Origin: Thiospirochaeta perfilievii
GTDB lineage: Bacteria > Spirochaetota > Spirochaetia > DSM-2461
Direction: 5' to 3'
NCBI RefSeq assembly: GCF_008329945.1
Contig: NZ_CP035808.1
Location: 1 to 32,844 of the forward strand
DNA length: 32,844 bases
Position numbers and translations under genes: made by a program. The notes under the pieces were generated by a model. It did no database searches. It was not told where the DNA came from and saw only the letters and a list, made by a program, of their open reading frames with translations. Positions 6,478 through 14,696 of this stretch are shown here, piece after piece (position 1 is the stretch's first letter; each line of letters begins with the position of its first letter).

Positions 6478-8184
6478 CTATTTAATGAAAGTAGCAAATC
6501 CAACTTTGTCTAAATCTGATAACATTTCTAAGATTTTTAAAGCAGTTTTTGGATATTTAAAAATTTCTATTGCAATATTCGTTTCTATTTCCCAATTGTT
6601 AATTTCTGAATTTGAAGAATTATTTAAAGCCGCTATTATTTTATCCCCATCAGAGTTAGGGTCGAGATTGATTATTTTTTTCATACAGCAGGATAAAATT
6701 TCTACTAAAGGACCCCATATCTTGTCGTAAGTACCATAAAATTTGGGTAATATCTTTTGAAGGATTTGATAATCTAAGGCAATAACAGCTTTTTTTTCAT
6801 AACTTGTATTTTTACAAACATTACATATATATCCGGAGATTTCATTGATTACTCTGTATCCAAAATGCATATTGTATTTTTTTAATGCTATGAATACTTT
6901 AATAATATCATCAAAGCATTTATTTTCATCAGCTATAAGTTTGTTAACTTCTGTATTGCTAGGCATTGTTATTTTTAATTGAGGAATATAAGAATTGTTA
7001 TCAAAAAAGAAATTATCATCGATGATAGATTTATTATTAGTTTGGAGATATTCTTTGTTTTTATCTGATATATTGTAAAGTCCATTAAAGTCAATTTCAT
7101 TAAATTCAATAACATTACTTCTATCAAGAACTTTAGGACTGAACATGTATGTTGTTTCATCAACATTTACAGTACCTATTGTAAATATATTTAAAGGTAT
7201 TGGTAATTCTGGTGGAACAAAACAATGATTGTTTTCTTTTGTATATAGTTTGGTACACTCATATTTTCTATTTTTCTTATATGGGCAATTTTCTTCAGGG
7301 CAGATGGTGCCATTAGAACTTAAGCATTTTTCATTATTATGCAAAACCATATTGTCTTGAGTTATTATATTATTATTGGTAGCTTCAATATATATTTTTT
7401 CAAGATGTATAATAATTTCCAAGTCTTCTTCACTTATTTCAGATTTTAATTTTCGTTTATATAGACCTTTATATTCTCCATGTCCTCCACCTGTAAAGAC
7501 TCTATGTGCTAACCTTCCATCCCCTTGGTTTAGTTCACTTCTTACTTGAGGAGTCCATGATTTATCATCATTTTGCTGAGAAAATTGTTCCCTCCATAAA
7601 GTTACAAATCTATTTTCTCTATATTTTTTTACTTCCAAATATTCATCTGGACTATTTAAGTCTATAGATGCTAAAATAATTGCTTCAGATAAAGTTATTT
7701 TATCTTCATATCTAAAAATTTTTTTTAGATCGTATAAACTAGTACTACATTTCTGGTATTCTACTCGTCTACTTTCTATTAGACTCAAATAATCAGCAAA
7801 ATAATGTTCTGTTTTTGCAATATTCATTTCATCCAAGATTAAAAAATAAGGTATATGAGGAGCTTTTAGAGCTTTTAGAAAAAGTTCTATTAATGGAGTA
7901 ACATAATAGCTATTATCAATTAAATTGTGATAGCCAAATAATCCTTTACTATCTCTCCAATTTGGTTTTACAGGAATTAATTCATATTGTTTTTCATCGT
8001 CTGTTGAAATAATTTCTGAAAAAATTTCTGCTATTTTTGATTTTCCAGAACCAGATATTCCTGTTAAAATAACAAAGGGTTTTGTTATTAAGGAGTTGAA
8101 ATAATTAAATAATAAATCTTTATTGTAATGAAATCCTCTTTTATTAAATTCTGGAATAAGTTCATCAGATTTTTGAATGCCCAT
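6478..8184 (-). CDS. McrB-like AAA+ NTPase restriction subunit (LlaJI R1-like)
   Basis: 568 residues. Walker A 'GISGSGKS' is at residues 42-49 and Walker B 'LILDEMN' at 114-120. A sensor-like 'TIGTVNVDETTYMFSPKVLDRS' corresponds to the MNTADRS region of McrB and its arginine finger. Between Walker B and sensor there is a long insertion holding a cysteine cluster (CLSSNGTIC, then EENCPYKK, then KYECTK), a probable zinc site that is unusual for McrB. There is no N-terminal DNA-reading domain in front of the ATPase core, so target recognition may lie in the insert or C-terminus (inference). AAAGG precedes the ATG. It would form the translocating ring that activates the McrC-like nuclease. Confidence 0.82.
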   Translation of the reverse strand: MGIQKSDELIPEFNKRGFHYNKDLLFNYFNSLITKPFVILTGISGSGKSKIAEIFSEIISTDDEKQYELIPVKPNWRDSKGLFGYHNLIDNSYYVTPLIELFLKALKAPHIPYFLILDEMNIAKTEHYFADYLSLIESRRVEYQKCSTSLYDLKKIFRYEDKITLSEAIILASIDLNSPDEYLEVKKYRENRFVTLWREQFSQQNDDKSWTPQVRSELNQGDGRLAHRVFTGGGHGEYKGLYKRKLKSEISEEDLEIIIHLEKIYIEATNNNIITQDNMVLHNNEKCLSSNGTICPEENCPYKKNRKYECTKLYTKENNHCFVPPELPIPLNIFTIGTVNVDETTYMFSPKVLDRSNVIEFNEIDFNGLYNISDKNKEYLQTNNKSIIDDNFFFDNNSYIPQLKITMPSNTEVNKLIADENKCFDDIIKVFIALKKYNMHFGYRVINEISGYICNVCKNTSYEKKAVIALDYQILQKILPKFYGTYDKIWGPLVEILSCCMKKIINLDPNSDGDKIIAALNNSSNSEINNWEIETNIAIEIFKYPKTALKILEMLSDLDKVGFATFIK

Positions 8185-8272
8185 AAAATACCTTTCTGTT
8201 AAATATAACCATATACAATAAATTAATTAGTATCATATTATATAACTTCAAACAATCAATTAAGGATTTCTA

Positions 8273-8302
8273 TTGAAATAATATCTTTTTATATGCTATG
8301 CT
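8273..8302 (+). promoter_or_regulatory. Promoter candidate for the methyltransferase genes
   Basis: TTGAAA (8273-8278), 18 bp, TATGCT (8297-8302), then AAAGGAG and the ATG at 8336. It lies in the 151-bp divergent region between the restriction and modification genes. No equally good promoter was found for the restriction side, which would let modification lead expression (inference). Confidence 0.4.
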
Positions 8303-8335
8303 TCTGATTGACTTAAAGGAGTTGAATAACTTTCT

Positions 8336-9943
8336 ATGAACAGTAACAAAGAGCTATTTACGACAAAAGAAACAGCGCAAGTATTAGGAGTGTCTACATC
8401 AACTATACGAAGATGGAGTGATGATGGGATTTTACCGTGTTTTAGAATAGGTGTTTCTCAGTACAGAAAATATGAAAAATCAGTTGTTTTTTCATTAAAA
8501 GAAAAATTCTATGGGAAACAAGAAGTTAGCCCCGAAATAAAGAAAAAGATTGAACAAAAGGGGATGATAACTAAAAATATTATTGCAAAATCACATCCAG
8601 CACATTATTTAATGCATAAGTATTGGGGGAGGAAACCACACAATGTAGTGAATGAGTATATAGCCTGTTTTACAAATGAAGGAGATACTGTACTAGAACC
8701 TTTTATGGGTAGTGGTGTAACTGTAATAGAATCTTTAAAGCTGAATAGAAATGTTATTGGTCTTGATATCAATCCTATGTCTAAATTTATAGTTGAAAAC
8801 ACTATATGTAGTACAGATTTAGATTATTTTTCGAAATCGTATAATGAAATATTGCTAAAAGCAAAAAGTAAATATTCTGAATTATATGATACCAGGTGTC
8901 CCATTTGTTCAAATATTTCAACCATAGAGACTGCAGTATGGGAAGATGATAATCTCGTGAGAATAAAAGGAATTTGTCCTGTACATAATAAATTTGTAAA
9001 AGATGCAGGGCCTGAAGATTTTGTTAAATATGAAGAGTGTTCTAATTTGAAACAAAAGTTGTTGACTGAAGGTTTTTTAGAATACCCTACTGATGAAATA
9101 ATGAAATATGTAAAACGAAGTGGACGGAATAGAGTAGATGAATTGTTTTCTGATAGAGCATTAATTCTATTAGCATATATTAGAAAATTAATGTTAAGAG
9201 AAGAAAATAATGGAATTAAGAATTTATTACTTTTTTGTTTTACATCAATGCTATCAAATGTTTCAAGAATGTTACCAGGCGATAAAGACAAATCGACATA
9301 TAAATCAGGTTGGGTAATAAGTAAGTTTTGGACGCCAAAAATTCATACAGAAAGAAATGTTTTCATGTGTTTGGATTTAAGATATAAAGCTATTATTAAA
9401 GGAAAAATTGAGTTGCAAGATATTCCTACAGAATTGGCACAACTGTATACTTATGATTCATCAAATCTAGACTTTATAAAAGATAACAGTATAGATTATA
9501 TTTTTACTGATCCTCCATATGGAGAAAGTATAGCTTATTTATCTTTAAGTCATTTTTGGAATAGCTGGCTCCCTGATCAAGTAGAATATTCAAGAGAAAT
9601 AATTATTGATCCATATAGGCAAAAAGATTATCAAGACTATTCTAAAAGATCAAAAGCTGTATTTAAAGAGTTGTATCGTGTTTTAAAAGATGACCATTAT
9701 ATGTCTTTTACTTTTCATAATAGAGATTTGAACGTTTGGAAAGCTATTTTGGATGCTTGCTATGATGCAGGTTTTGTTTTAGAAAATGTTATACTTCAAG
9801 AGCAAGCAGTTAGCTCTGGTACTCAAGGAATTAATAGGAAGAACACTCTGACGGGTGACTTTATTTACAATTTCAAGAAGATGCAAGATAAAAAATTAAA
9901 ACAAATAATAATATTGATGAAAGTATTTTTATTGCTGATTTAA
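8336..9943 (+). CDS. DNA methyltransferase (DPPY type) with N-terminal HTH; 3' end frameshifted
   Basis: 535 residues as read. Residues 1-55 are an excisionase/MerR-type helix-turn-helix ('TTKETAQVLGVSTSTIRRWSDDG'). 'HYLMHKYWGRKPHN' and the SAM-binding motif 'EPFMGSGVT' follow at about 100-130. Then comes a central recognition-like region with a zinc-type cluster (CPIC and CPVH). The catalytic 'FTDPPYGESI' is near residue 395. The DPPY order (motif I, recognition region, motif IV) suggests adenine-N6 methylation of an asymmetric site. The last ~15 residues ('KQIIILMKVFLLLI') look like frame-shifted sequence. Adding one A to the A6 tract at 9890-9895 would extend the protein to a stop at 10167, overlapping the next gene. 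The fused HTH could also regulate its own promoter. Partner of the C5 methyltransferase and the restriction pair. Confidence 0.82.
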   Translation: MNSNKELFTTKETAQVLGVSTSTIRRWSDDGILPCFRIGVSQYRKYEKSVVFSLKEKFYGKQEVSPEIKKKIEQKGMITKNIIAKSHPAHYLMHKYWGRKPHNVVNEYIACFTNEGDTVLEPFMGSGVTVIESLKLNRNVIGLDINPMSKFIVENTICSTDLDYFSKSYNEILLKAKSKYSELYDTRCPICSNISTIETAVWEDDNLVRIKGICPVHNKFVKDAGPEDFVKYEECSNLKQKLLTEGFLEYPTDEIMKYVKRSGRNRVDELFSDRALILLAYIRKLMLREENNGIKNLLLFCFTSMLSNVSRMLPGDKDKSTYKSGWVISKFWTPKIHTERNVFMCLDLRYKAIIKGKIELQDIPTELAQLYTYDSSNLDFIKDNSIDYIFTDPPYGESIAYLSLSHFWNSWLPDQVEYSREIIIDPYRQKDYQDYSKRSKAVFKELYRVLKDDHYMSFTFHNRDLNVWKAILDACYDAGFVLENVILQEQAVSSGTQGINRKNTLTGDFIYNFKKMQDKKLKQIIILMKVFLLLI

Positions 9944-10167
9944 TTGATGAATATATTGAAAATAATAATGGAGTTACTCCTTCAGAGTTATATGAATATA
10001 TTATTCCTATAATAGTAAAGGCACATGTATATACAGACAAAAAAGGTGATGTAATTAATATAGAAAATATTTTAAAAAATTCTTATGACTATATAGAAGT
10101 TGATGTCGAAAATAAAGATAAGCATAAAGTTGGAGGGGCATATAAGTGGGTAAAGAAAAACAAATAA
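9898..10167 (+). pseudogene. Displaced 3' end of the DPPY methyltransferase (-1 frame)
   Basis: In the -1 frame after the A6 tract the sequence stays open and protein-like to TAA 10165-10167: 'NNNIDESIFIADLIDEYIE', then 'GVTPSELYEYIIPIIV', then 'GGAYKWVKKNK'. This adds about 90 residues, giving a methyltransferase of about 610. The extension overlaps the GTG start of the next gene by 22 nt, as expected for a normal operon junction. The zero-frame heptamer is not a good slippery site, so this is a deletion, a phase-variable tract or a base-call error. Confidence 0.65.
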
Positions 10168-11252
10168 ATGCGCTAGATTTATTTGCTGGAGCAGGAGGTT
10201 TTTCTCATGGAATGAGAGACGCTGGTTTTAATATAATTGCTGCGGTAGAATATAACCCTCAAATAGCAAAGACCTATATGCATAATCATCCTGAAACAAA
10301 AATGTTCGTGGATGATATAAGAAATATTACTACAGATGAAATAGAAAAAATATTCATGTCACAAAAAGTACAATGTGATATTATTTTCGGTGGACCTCCA
10401 TGCCAAGGATTTAGTATGGCTGGAAAACGTATTCGTGCGAAAAAATCTTTTTTAAAAGATGAGCGTAACTATTTGTTCAAAGAATATATAAGAATGGTAG
10501 AAAAACTACGACCCAAAATATTTATAATAGAGAATGTCCCTGGAATACTAAATTATAATAACGGAGAAGTAAAACAGGAGATCTTTGAAACTTTTAGAGA
10601 TTTAGGATATGTGTTGGATGCTCAATTACTTTGTGCTGCAGATTATGGAGTACCCCAATTAAGAAAACGTGCAATCTTTATCGGAAATCGTATAGGGATT
10701 AATCCTAAGATATTATTTCCAATGAAAACAAATAGTTTAAATAATTATGTTACTGTACGAGATGCCATAAGTGATTTACCACCTTTAGATTCAGGAACAG
10801 GGCAAGTGCAAACTAATTATATCAAAAACTTTATTCTAACAAGTTATCAACAACGAATGGTTTCTAAGTCTGGAATAGTTTTTAATCATCTTAGTTCTAA
10901 GCATAAACCTGAAACATTAAAATTATTATCAATGATAAAACAAGGTGAAACCATGAAGGATTTGCCTGAAAAACTTAGAACTAAATCCGTTCATAGTGGA
11001 GCTTATGGCCGGATGGTATACGATGAACCAGCATATACTTTAACAACGAGGCTAAATACCCCCTCAGTTGGAAGGATCACTCATCCTGTGCAGGATAGAA
11101 CTATAACACCACGAGAGGCTGCTAGAATACAATCTTTCCCAGATGATTATCTTTTTATAGGTGATATAACATCTATTGGAATGCAAATTGGAAATGCTGT
11201 ACCGCCTTTATTAGCAGAAAAAATAGGGCGAAATATATTAAATATTTTATGA
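10146..11252 (+). CDS. C5-cytosine DNA methyltransferase
   Basis: 368 residues from GTG 10146, preceded by GGAGGGG. Canonical m5C motifs occur in order: I 'DLFAGAGGFSHG' (about 11-22), IV 'GGPPCQGFS' with the catalytic Cys (about 81-90), VI 'IENVPG' and VIII 'LRKRAIFIG'. The variable recognition region follows at about 190-280, then IX 'TPREAARIQSFPD' and X 'IGNAVPPLLA'. Complete, no lesions. With the DPPY enzyme it probably protects the two strands of one non-palindromic site, as the two methyltransferases do in LlaJI. The GTG and its Shine-Dalgarno overlap the restored 3' end of the upstream methyltransferase, which indicates translational coupling. Confidence 0.95.
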   Translation: MGKEKQINALDLFAGAGGFSHGMRDAGFNIIAAVEYNPQIAKTYMHNHPETKMFVDDIRNITTDEIEKIFMSQKVQCDIIFGGPPCQGFSMAGKRIRAKKSFLKDERNYLFKEYIRMVEKLRPKIFIIENVPGILNYNNGEVKQEIFETFRDLGYVLDAQLLCAADYGVPQLRKRAIFIGNRIGINPKILFPMKTNSLNNYVTVRDAISDLPPLDSGTGQVQTNYIKNFILTSYQQRMVSKSGIVFNHLSSKHKPETLKLLSMIKQGETMKDLPEKLRTKSVHSGAYGRMVYDEPAYTLTTRLNTPSVGRITHPVQDRTITPREAARIQSFPDDYLFIGDITSIGMQIGNAVPPLLAEKIGRNILNIL

Positions 11253-11276
11253 CTGATATATAATTTTTATTGCTAT

Positions 11277-11304
11277 CCTCATCTAAAGGTACTTTTAGGT
11301 GAGG
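11277..11304. terminator. Hairpin between convergent dcm-type and yhcG-type genes
   Basis: CCTCATCTAAA pairs over 11 bp (one G-U) with TTTAGGTGAGG around the loop GGTACT, 25 bp past the cytosine methyltransferase stop. T-rich DNA follows on plus but not immediately, so termination efficiency is uncertain. Confidence 0.55.
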
Positions 11305-11413
11305 TTAATAGTATTAAGGTAAGTTTTTCTTGATTTTTTTATTCTGTATAATTCTATATTGCTGTTTTTCTACTATTTTAAAAATATCATATGGGATTTT
11401 AGGAATATTAAAT

Positions 11414-12412
11414 CTACCTGCTATTATTATCTTCCAACAACTTATAGAATTCATTTAATTTCTTCTGCAGAACTCTTTTAGGTATTAGTTTTGTTTCATA
11501 TTCAGCTATAACAGCAGGACTCATAGACCTACTAAGAGCATACTTTACAACTTCATCGTTCTTTTCCCGACACAGTAATATACCTATACTTGGATTTTCA
11601 TCATTTCTTTTTACATCCCTATCAAGAGCTTCTAAATAGAACTCTAGTTGGCCAAGATCTGCTGGCTTGAACTTAGTTGTTTTAAGTTCAAATGCAACTA
11701 GGCATTTTAAATGTCTATGAAAAAATAGAAGATCAATAAAGAAATCATCAGTTCCAACCTGGACCTTGTATTCTTGGCCAATAAAAGAAAATCCGGAACC
11801 TAGTTCTAGTATAAAATCTTTCAGTGAAGAAATAAGAGCAGCAGAAAGATCTTTTTCCTTATATGGAATAGGCAAATCAAGAAATTCCAATACATAACTA
11901 TCCTTGAAAATACCATCTGTATTTTGAGGTAAGTTTTTTATAACATCAGAGACTTTATTATCAGCAAGCATGGTTCTTTCAAAAGTAGAACTGTCTATAA
12001 GTCTATTTAACTCTCTTACTGAATAATTTTGTTTAGAGCAAACAGTTAAATAAAATGCTCTTTCCTCTTCTGTTTTAAGAGTCATTATTCTTGTATTATG
12101 ACTCCAGGTTAATTCTGCCGACAGTGTCGACAGTTTTGTATTATTACTATAAGTTTCGTAGAATTGTTTCATTCTCCATATGTTACGAGAGCTGAAACCC
12201 TTAATTGTTGGGTTTGATTCTTTAATGAAATGAGAAAGATCATCAACAACAGATTTCCCCCATAAAGCATTGCTAACCTTTTCAGATACATACTTCCCCA
12301 CAGAATAATATAAGCTGTTAAGCTGATTGTTAAGCTGCTTATATGCACTAGATTTTGCTTTATGTATTAGTGATAATATATAGTTAAAGTCTTCTTCGAT
12401 TAAATCTGGCAA
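11414..12412 (-). CDS. yhcG: YhcG-type PD-(D/E)XK nuclease (DUF1016)
   Basis: 332 residues from a TTG start at 12412. The N-terminal DUF1016 region is typical: 'LNSLYYSVGKYVSEKV', 'GFSSRNIWRMKQFYETY' and 'LTWSHNTRIM'. The C-terminal nuclease carries 'FFIDLLFFHRHLKCLVAFELKTTKF', with the Asp and Glu-x-Lys of the PD-(D/E)XK core, and ends 'SPAVIAEYETKLIPKRVLQKKL'. Full length for the family. It is the third gene of the partition operon, 9 bp after the ParB-like gene. YhcG homologues are common near restriction loci and on plasmids. Placement with parA hints at a plasmid maintenance or exclusion role (inference). Confidence 0.88.
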   Translation of the reverse strand: MPDLIEEDFNYILSLIHKAKSSAYKQLNNQLNSLYYSVGKYVSEKVSNALWGKSVVDDLSHFIKESNPTIKGFSSRNIWRMKQFYETYSNNTKLSTLSAELTWSHNTRIMTLKTEEERAFYLTVCSKQNYSVRELNRLIDSSTFERTMLADNKVSDVIKNLPQNTDGIFKDSYVLEFLDLPIPYKEKDLSAALISSLKDFILELGSGFSFIGQEYKVQVGTDDFFIDLLFFHRHLKCLVAFELKTTKFKPADLGQLEFYLEALDRDVKRNDENPSIGILLCREKNDEVVKYALSRSMSPAVIAEYETKLIPKRVLQKKLNEFYKLLEDNNSR

Positions 12413-12421
12413 TGCAATAAC

Positions 12422-13297
12422 CTATGATTTAACGGTCTGTTTAAAGTTTTTACAAATGATATCAAACTCTTTTTCAGTTAAGAATCCACTACTTTTTAAT
12501 ATTTCGACTAACATCAAATAAGATTGATCAGCACTATTAGAAGAAAACCCTTTAATAGCAGGGTGAGTACTTATTAGTGTAGAAGATAGAGAGCTACTTG
12601 GTTTTTGTATATTTGATTTAGGTTTAGATATACCATAGGATTCTTTTAGATTTTTTGCTTCTTCAGACAACTCTCTAAAAGACTTTCTATCTAAGTTATT
12701 AAATACTTCATCCCTTAAACTATCTTTAGCATCAGAGTCCATTTTATCACTTTTAAATAGAGGCATGAACGCTCTTATCTTAGATTGGTTAGAAGATAAT
12801 TTTTCTATGTCCTCTTGTGATATTAAGTTCTTAGGAGTAATTACTTGCTCTACTATATCTATGTAGTTGTAAACACTCTTCTTGCTTATTTTTAATTCGC
12901 TGTCAATAAATGATTTAAAGTCTAAATAACCATCTTCTTTATATAGTTCGTTATCTCTTATAGATTTTAGGCGTATAGCCATATATATACCAGAGACCTC
13001 ATGGAGATCAGCAAGGTACTTAGCTTCTCTTTTAAGGTCGCTGTAATTAGATGGTAGAGTATTAACTGAAAAGGCTTTGATAAATAAAATTTGAATATTA
13101 TCCAATAAATCTGCTGAAGCTACGGATAGAGCAGAATCTGATTGTACTGCTGCTACAGCCTTTTCTTTGTTTTCTATAGTAGGTTCCTGTTCAAATATCT
13201 TAACTGCTTCAACTGTTTCTGATTTACCTTCAAATTCTTTAACAACCTCTGACATAGGTTTACTTCTTTTGTTTATATCAAACTTTTTTTTAGCCAT
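12422..13297 (-). CDS. ParB-like partner protein, putative
   Basis: 291 residues, starting 4 bp after the parA stop. The first 60 residues are charged and disordered. A central helical domain at about 95-165 ('GYLDFKSFIDSELKISKKSVYNYIDIVEQV') resembles the DNA-binding helices of plasmid partition partners and recalls the Borrelia PF49-type proteins. This is a resemblance, not an identification. There is no classical ParB CTPase motif. The tail 'STHPAIKGFSSNSADQSYL' echoes 'NPTIKGFSSRN' in the neighbouring YhcG, which may be chance. Position after parA makes a centromere-binding role likely. Confidence 0.6.
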   Translation of the reverse strand: MAKKKFDINKRSKPMSEVVKEFEGKSETVEAVKIFEQEPTIENKEKAVAAVQSDSALSVASADLLDNIQILFIKAFSVNTLPSNYSDLKREAKYLADLHEVSGIYMAIRLKSIRDNELYKEDGYLDFKSFIDSELKISKKSVYNYIDIVEQVITPKNLISQEDIEKLSSNQSKIRAFMPLFKSDKMDSDAKDSLRDEVFNNLDRKSFRELSEEAKNLKESYGISKPKSNIQKPSSSLSSTLISTHPAIKGFSSNSADQSYLMLVEILKSSGFLTEKEFDIICKNFKQTVKS

Positions 13298-13300
13298 CTA

Positions 13301-14218
13301 TTAAGCACCTTCATATATCGATTTGTCTATTGCATCAAATACTGCTAGTATTTTCTCAATAGCATTGTTAGAACTTGTATATTGGTTAAAGAGGTTATCT
13401 GTTAGAGGCCTCTCTTTTATTCCTACAAAGTTTGGAATAGAACCTTCTACTAGATAATCCTTTAGTTCATCCTTAGCCATTGTTATATACTCTTCCTGTA
13501 TTCTTATTGATCTTTGCTCATGTGCATTTATAAGAACCTTTAAAGACTTAAAGTATTCAGAATATTTCTTTACCTGATTAACAGTTCCAATAGCATCTTT
13601 AACACCATCATAATTGAAAGGCTCTGGAACGAACGGAATGATTACATGATTAGCAGAAAGCAAACCGAACTTAGAAAGACTATTTACATCAGGGCAACAA
13701 TCTAATATAACAACATTATATTTCTTGAAAGTTGAATAAAAGCTTTTAACGAACTTATCTAGGTCATCAATATCATAGTCTCTCTTCTTTGTCATAAGCT
13801 TTAGAGAAGATGGAATCACATCAATATAGTCATTATATTTAAGAACCAGCTTATTAACTGGTGTATTATCCTCAAAGAAATTATATAAACTCTTAGATTC
13901 AGCAAGTGTTTGGTAATCAAAGAATGTTTTTGAAGTATTCATTTGAGGGTCTAAATCAACAACTAGTGTTGTATAACCCTTCTTCTCATAATAATCAGCA
14001 AGGGTAATTGATGTACTAGTTTTACCTGGACCACCTTTCTGATTAAACACACAAAGAACACTTGGAACTTGTAACATTATCTCTCTTTTATCTAGCAAGT
14101 AGGTGTTAGAAGACTCTTCTATTTGAGCATTAACTCGACCTTCTGAAATATATTTTCTAATTGTTGTTTCTGCTAAACCTGTATATGCAGAAGCATCTTT
14201 AACATTAACTAACCCCAT
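13301..14218 (-). CDS. parA: ParA-family partition ATPase with N-terminal HTH
   Basis: 305 residues. Residues 1-50 are a MerR/excisionase-like helix-turn-helix ('VKDASAYTGLAETTIRKYISEG'), suited to autoregulation as in type Ia ParA. The deviant Walker A 'FNQKGGPGKTS' follows at about 60, then 'LVVDLDPQMNTS' (A') and 'YNVVILDCCPDVNSLS' (B). AAAAGGAG stands 6 nt before the ATG. The promoter at 14242-14271 and the dyad at 14277-14312 lie just upstream. First gene of a three-gene operon with the ParB-like and YhcG genes. Complete and convincing; it identifies the replicon as a low-copy plasmid. Confidence 0.95.
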   Translation of the reverse strand: MGLVNVKDASAYTGLAETTIRKYISEGRVNAQIEESSNTYLLDKREIMLQVPSVLCVFNQKGGPGKTSTSITLADYYEKKGYTTLVVDLDPQMNTSKTFFDYQTLAESKSLYNFFEDNTPVNKLVLKYNDYIDVIPSSLKLMTKKRDYDIDDLDKFVKSFYSTFKKYNVVILDCCPDVNSLSKFGLLSANHVIIPFVPEPFNYDGVKDAIGTVNQVKKYSEYFKSLKVLINAHEQRSIRIQEEYITMAKDELKDYLVEGSIPNFVGIKERPLTDNLFNQYTSSNNAIEKILAVFDAIDKSIYEGA

Positions 14219-14241
14219 AGAGACTCCTTTTAATTACATAA

Positions 14242-14271
14242 ATAGTATCACAATAGAGAGAGTGTTGTCAA
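14242..14271 (-). promoter_or_regulatory. parA operon promoter
   Basis: On the minus strand TTGACA (14266-14271), 18 bp, TACTAT (14242-14247), with the parA Shine-Dalgarno 3' of it. The -35 matches the sigma-70 consensus exactly. Confidence 0.75.
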
Positions 14272-14276
14272 AGAGA

Positions 14277-14312
14277 TGCAATATTTATTTTTCGTAACAA
14301 AAAAATATTGCA
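14277..14312. promoter_or_regulatory. 36-bp dyad upstream of the parA promoter (parS or operator candidate)
   Basis: TGCAATATTT (14277-14286) and AAATATTGCA (14303-14312) are exact inverted arms, with further T/A pairing inward. The dyad ends 5 bp upstream of the -35 box. It is a natural candidate for the centromere bound by the ParB-like protein or for ParA autoregulation. Confidence 0.55.
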
Positions 14313-14361
14313 CAAATAGGATTTATAAGCTAAATTCTAATTCAGAAACATATTTAGAGTA

Positions 14362-14392
14362 AAAAAAAGACAGCCAATCAGCTGCCATTTTT
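14362..14392. terminator. Bidirectional intrinsic terminator
   Basis: GACAGC (14368-14373) pairs with GCTGCC (14380-14385, one G-U). An A run lies on the left and a T run on the right, so it terminates in both directions. It insulates the parA promoter from the origin and RNA region. Confidence 0.75.
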
Positions 14393-14393
14393 T

Positions 14394-14696
14394 ATAGTCA
14401 AACGTATATCGCCAAATATACGGTTTATAAATAGATATAATCATCTATGTCGTAGTTGTCTTGATTATAATCTTTTTTAATAAAATTTGTCTATAAAAAA
14501 TACAGGAAAAATCTGTCTAAATTTTTTTCTCAATAAAATACTGAATTTATAGCGAAAATATTTGCTATAAAAATTGCAAAAGGATTTTTTTTGGAAAAAG
14601 TAAACGGAATGTCTTGTGTTAAAATTATCTGATTTTAAGCAAACAATTAAATTTAAAAATTTACCAACTCACAAAACCACAGCTATTAAAATTCAA
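14394..14696. other. AT-rich gene-free stretch, replication-origin candidate
   Basis: About 300 bp without a credible ORF, very AT-rich. It contains dyads CGTATAT/ATATACG (14402-14421) and TTATAGC/GCTATAA (14547-14570) and an extended -10-like TGTTAAAAT near 14617-14625. I see no clear DnaA box and no iterons. It is proposed as the origin only because it adjoins the partition locus and an RNA and is AT-rich. Confidence 0.3.

Noticed and set aside
8824-9291. 155-residue minus-strand frame inside the methyltransferase
   Set aside because: Antisense shadow of a gene with clear motifs; no ribosome-binding site and low-complexity content.
9890-9896. Programmed frameshifting at AAAAAAT in the methyltransferase
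   Set aside because: The zero frame reads T-AAA-AAA-TTA, which does not match a slippery heptamer.
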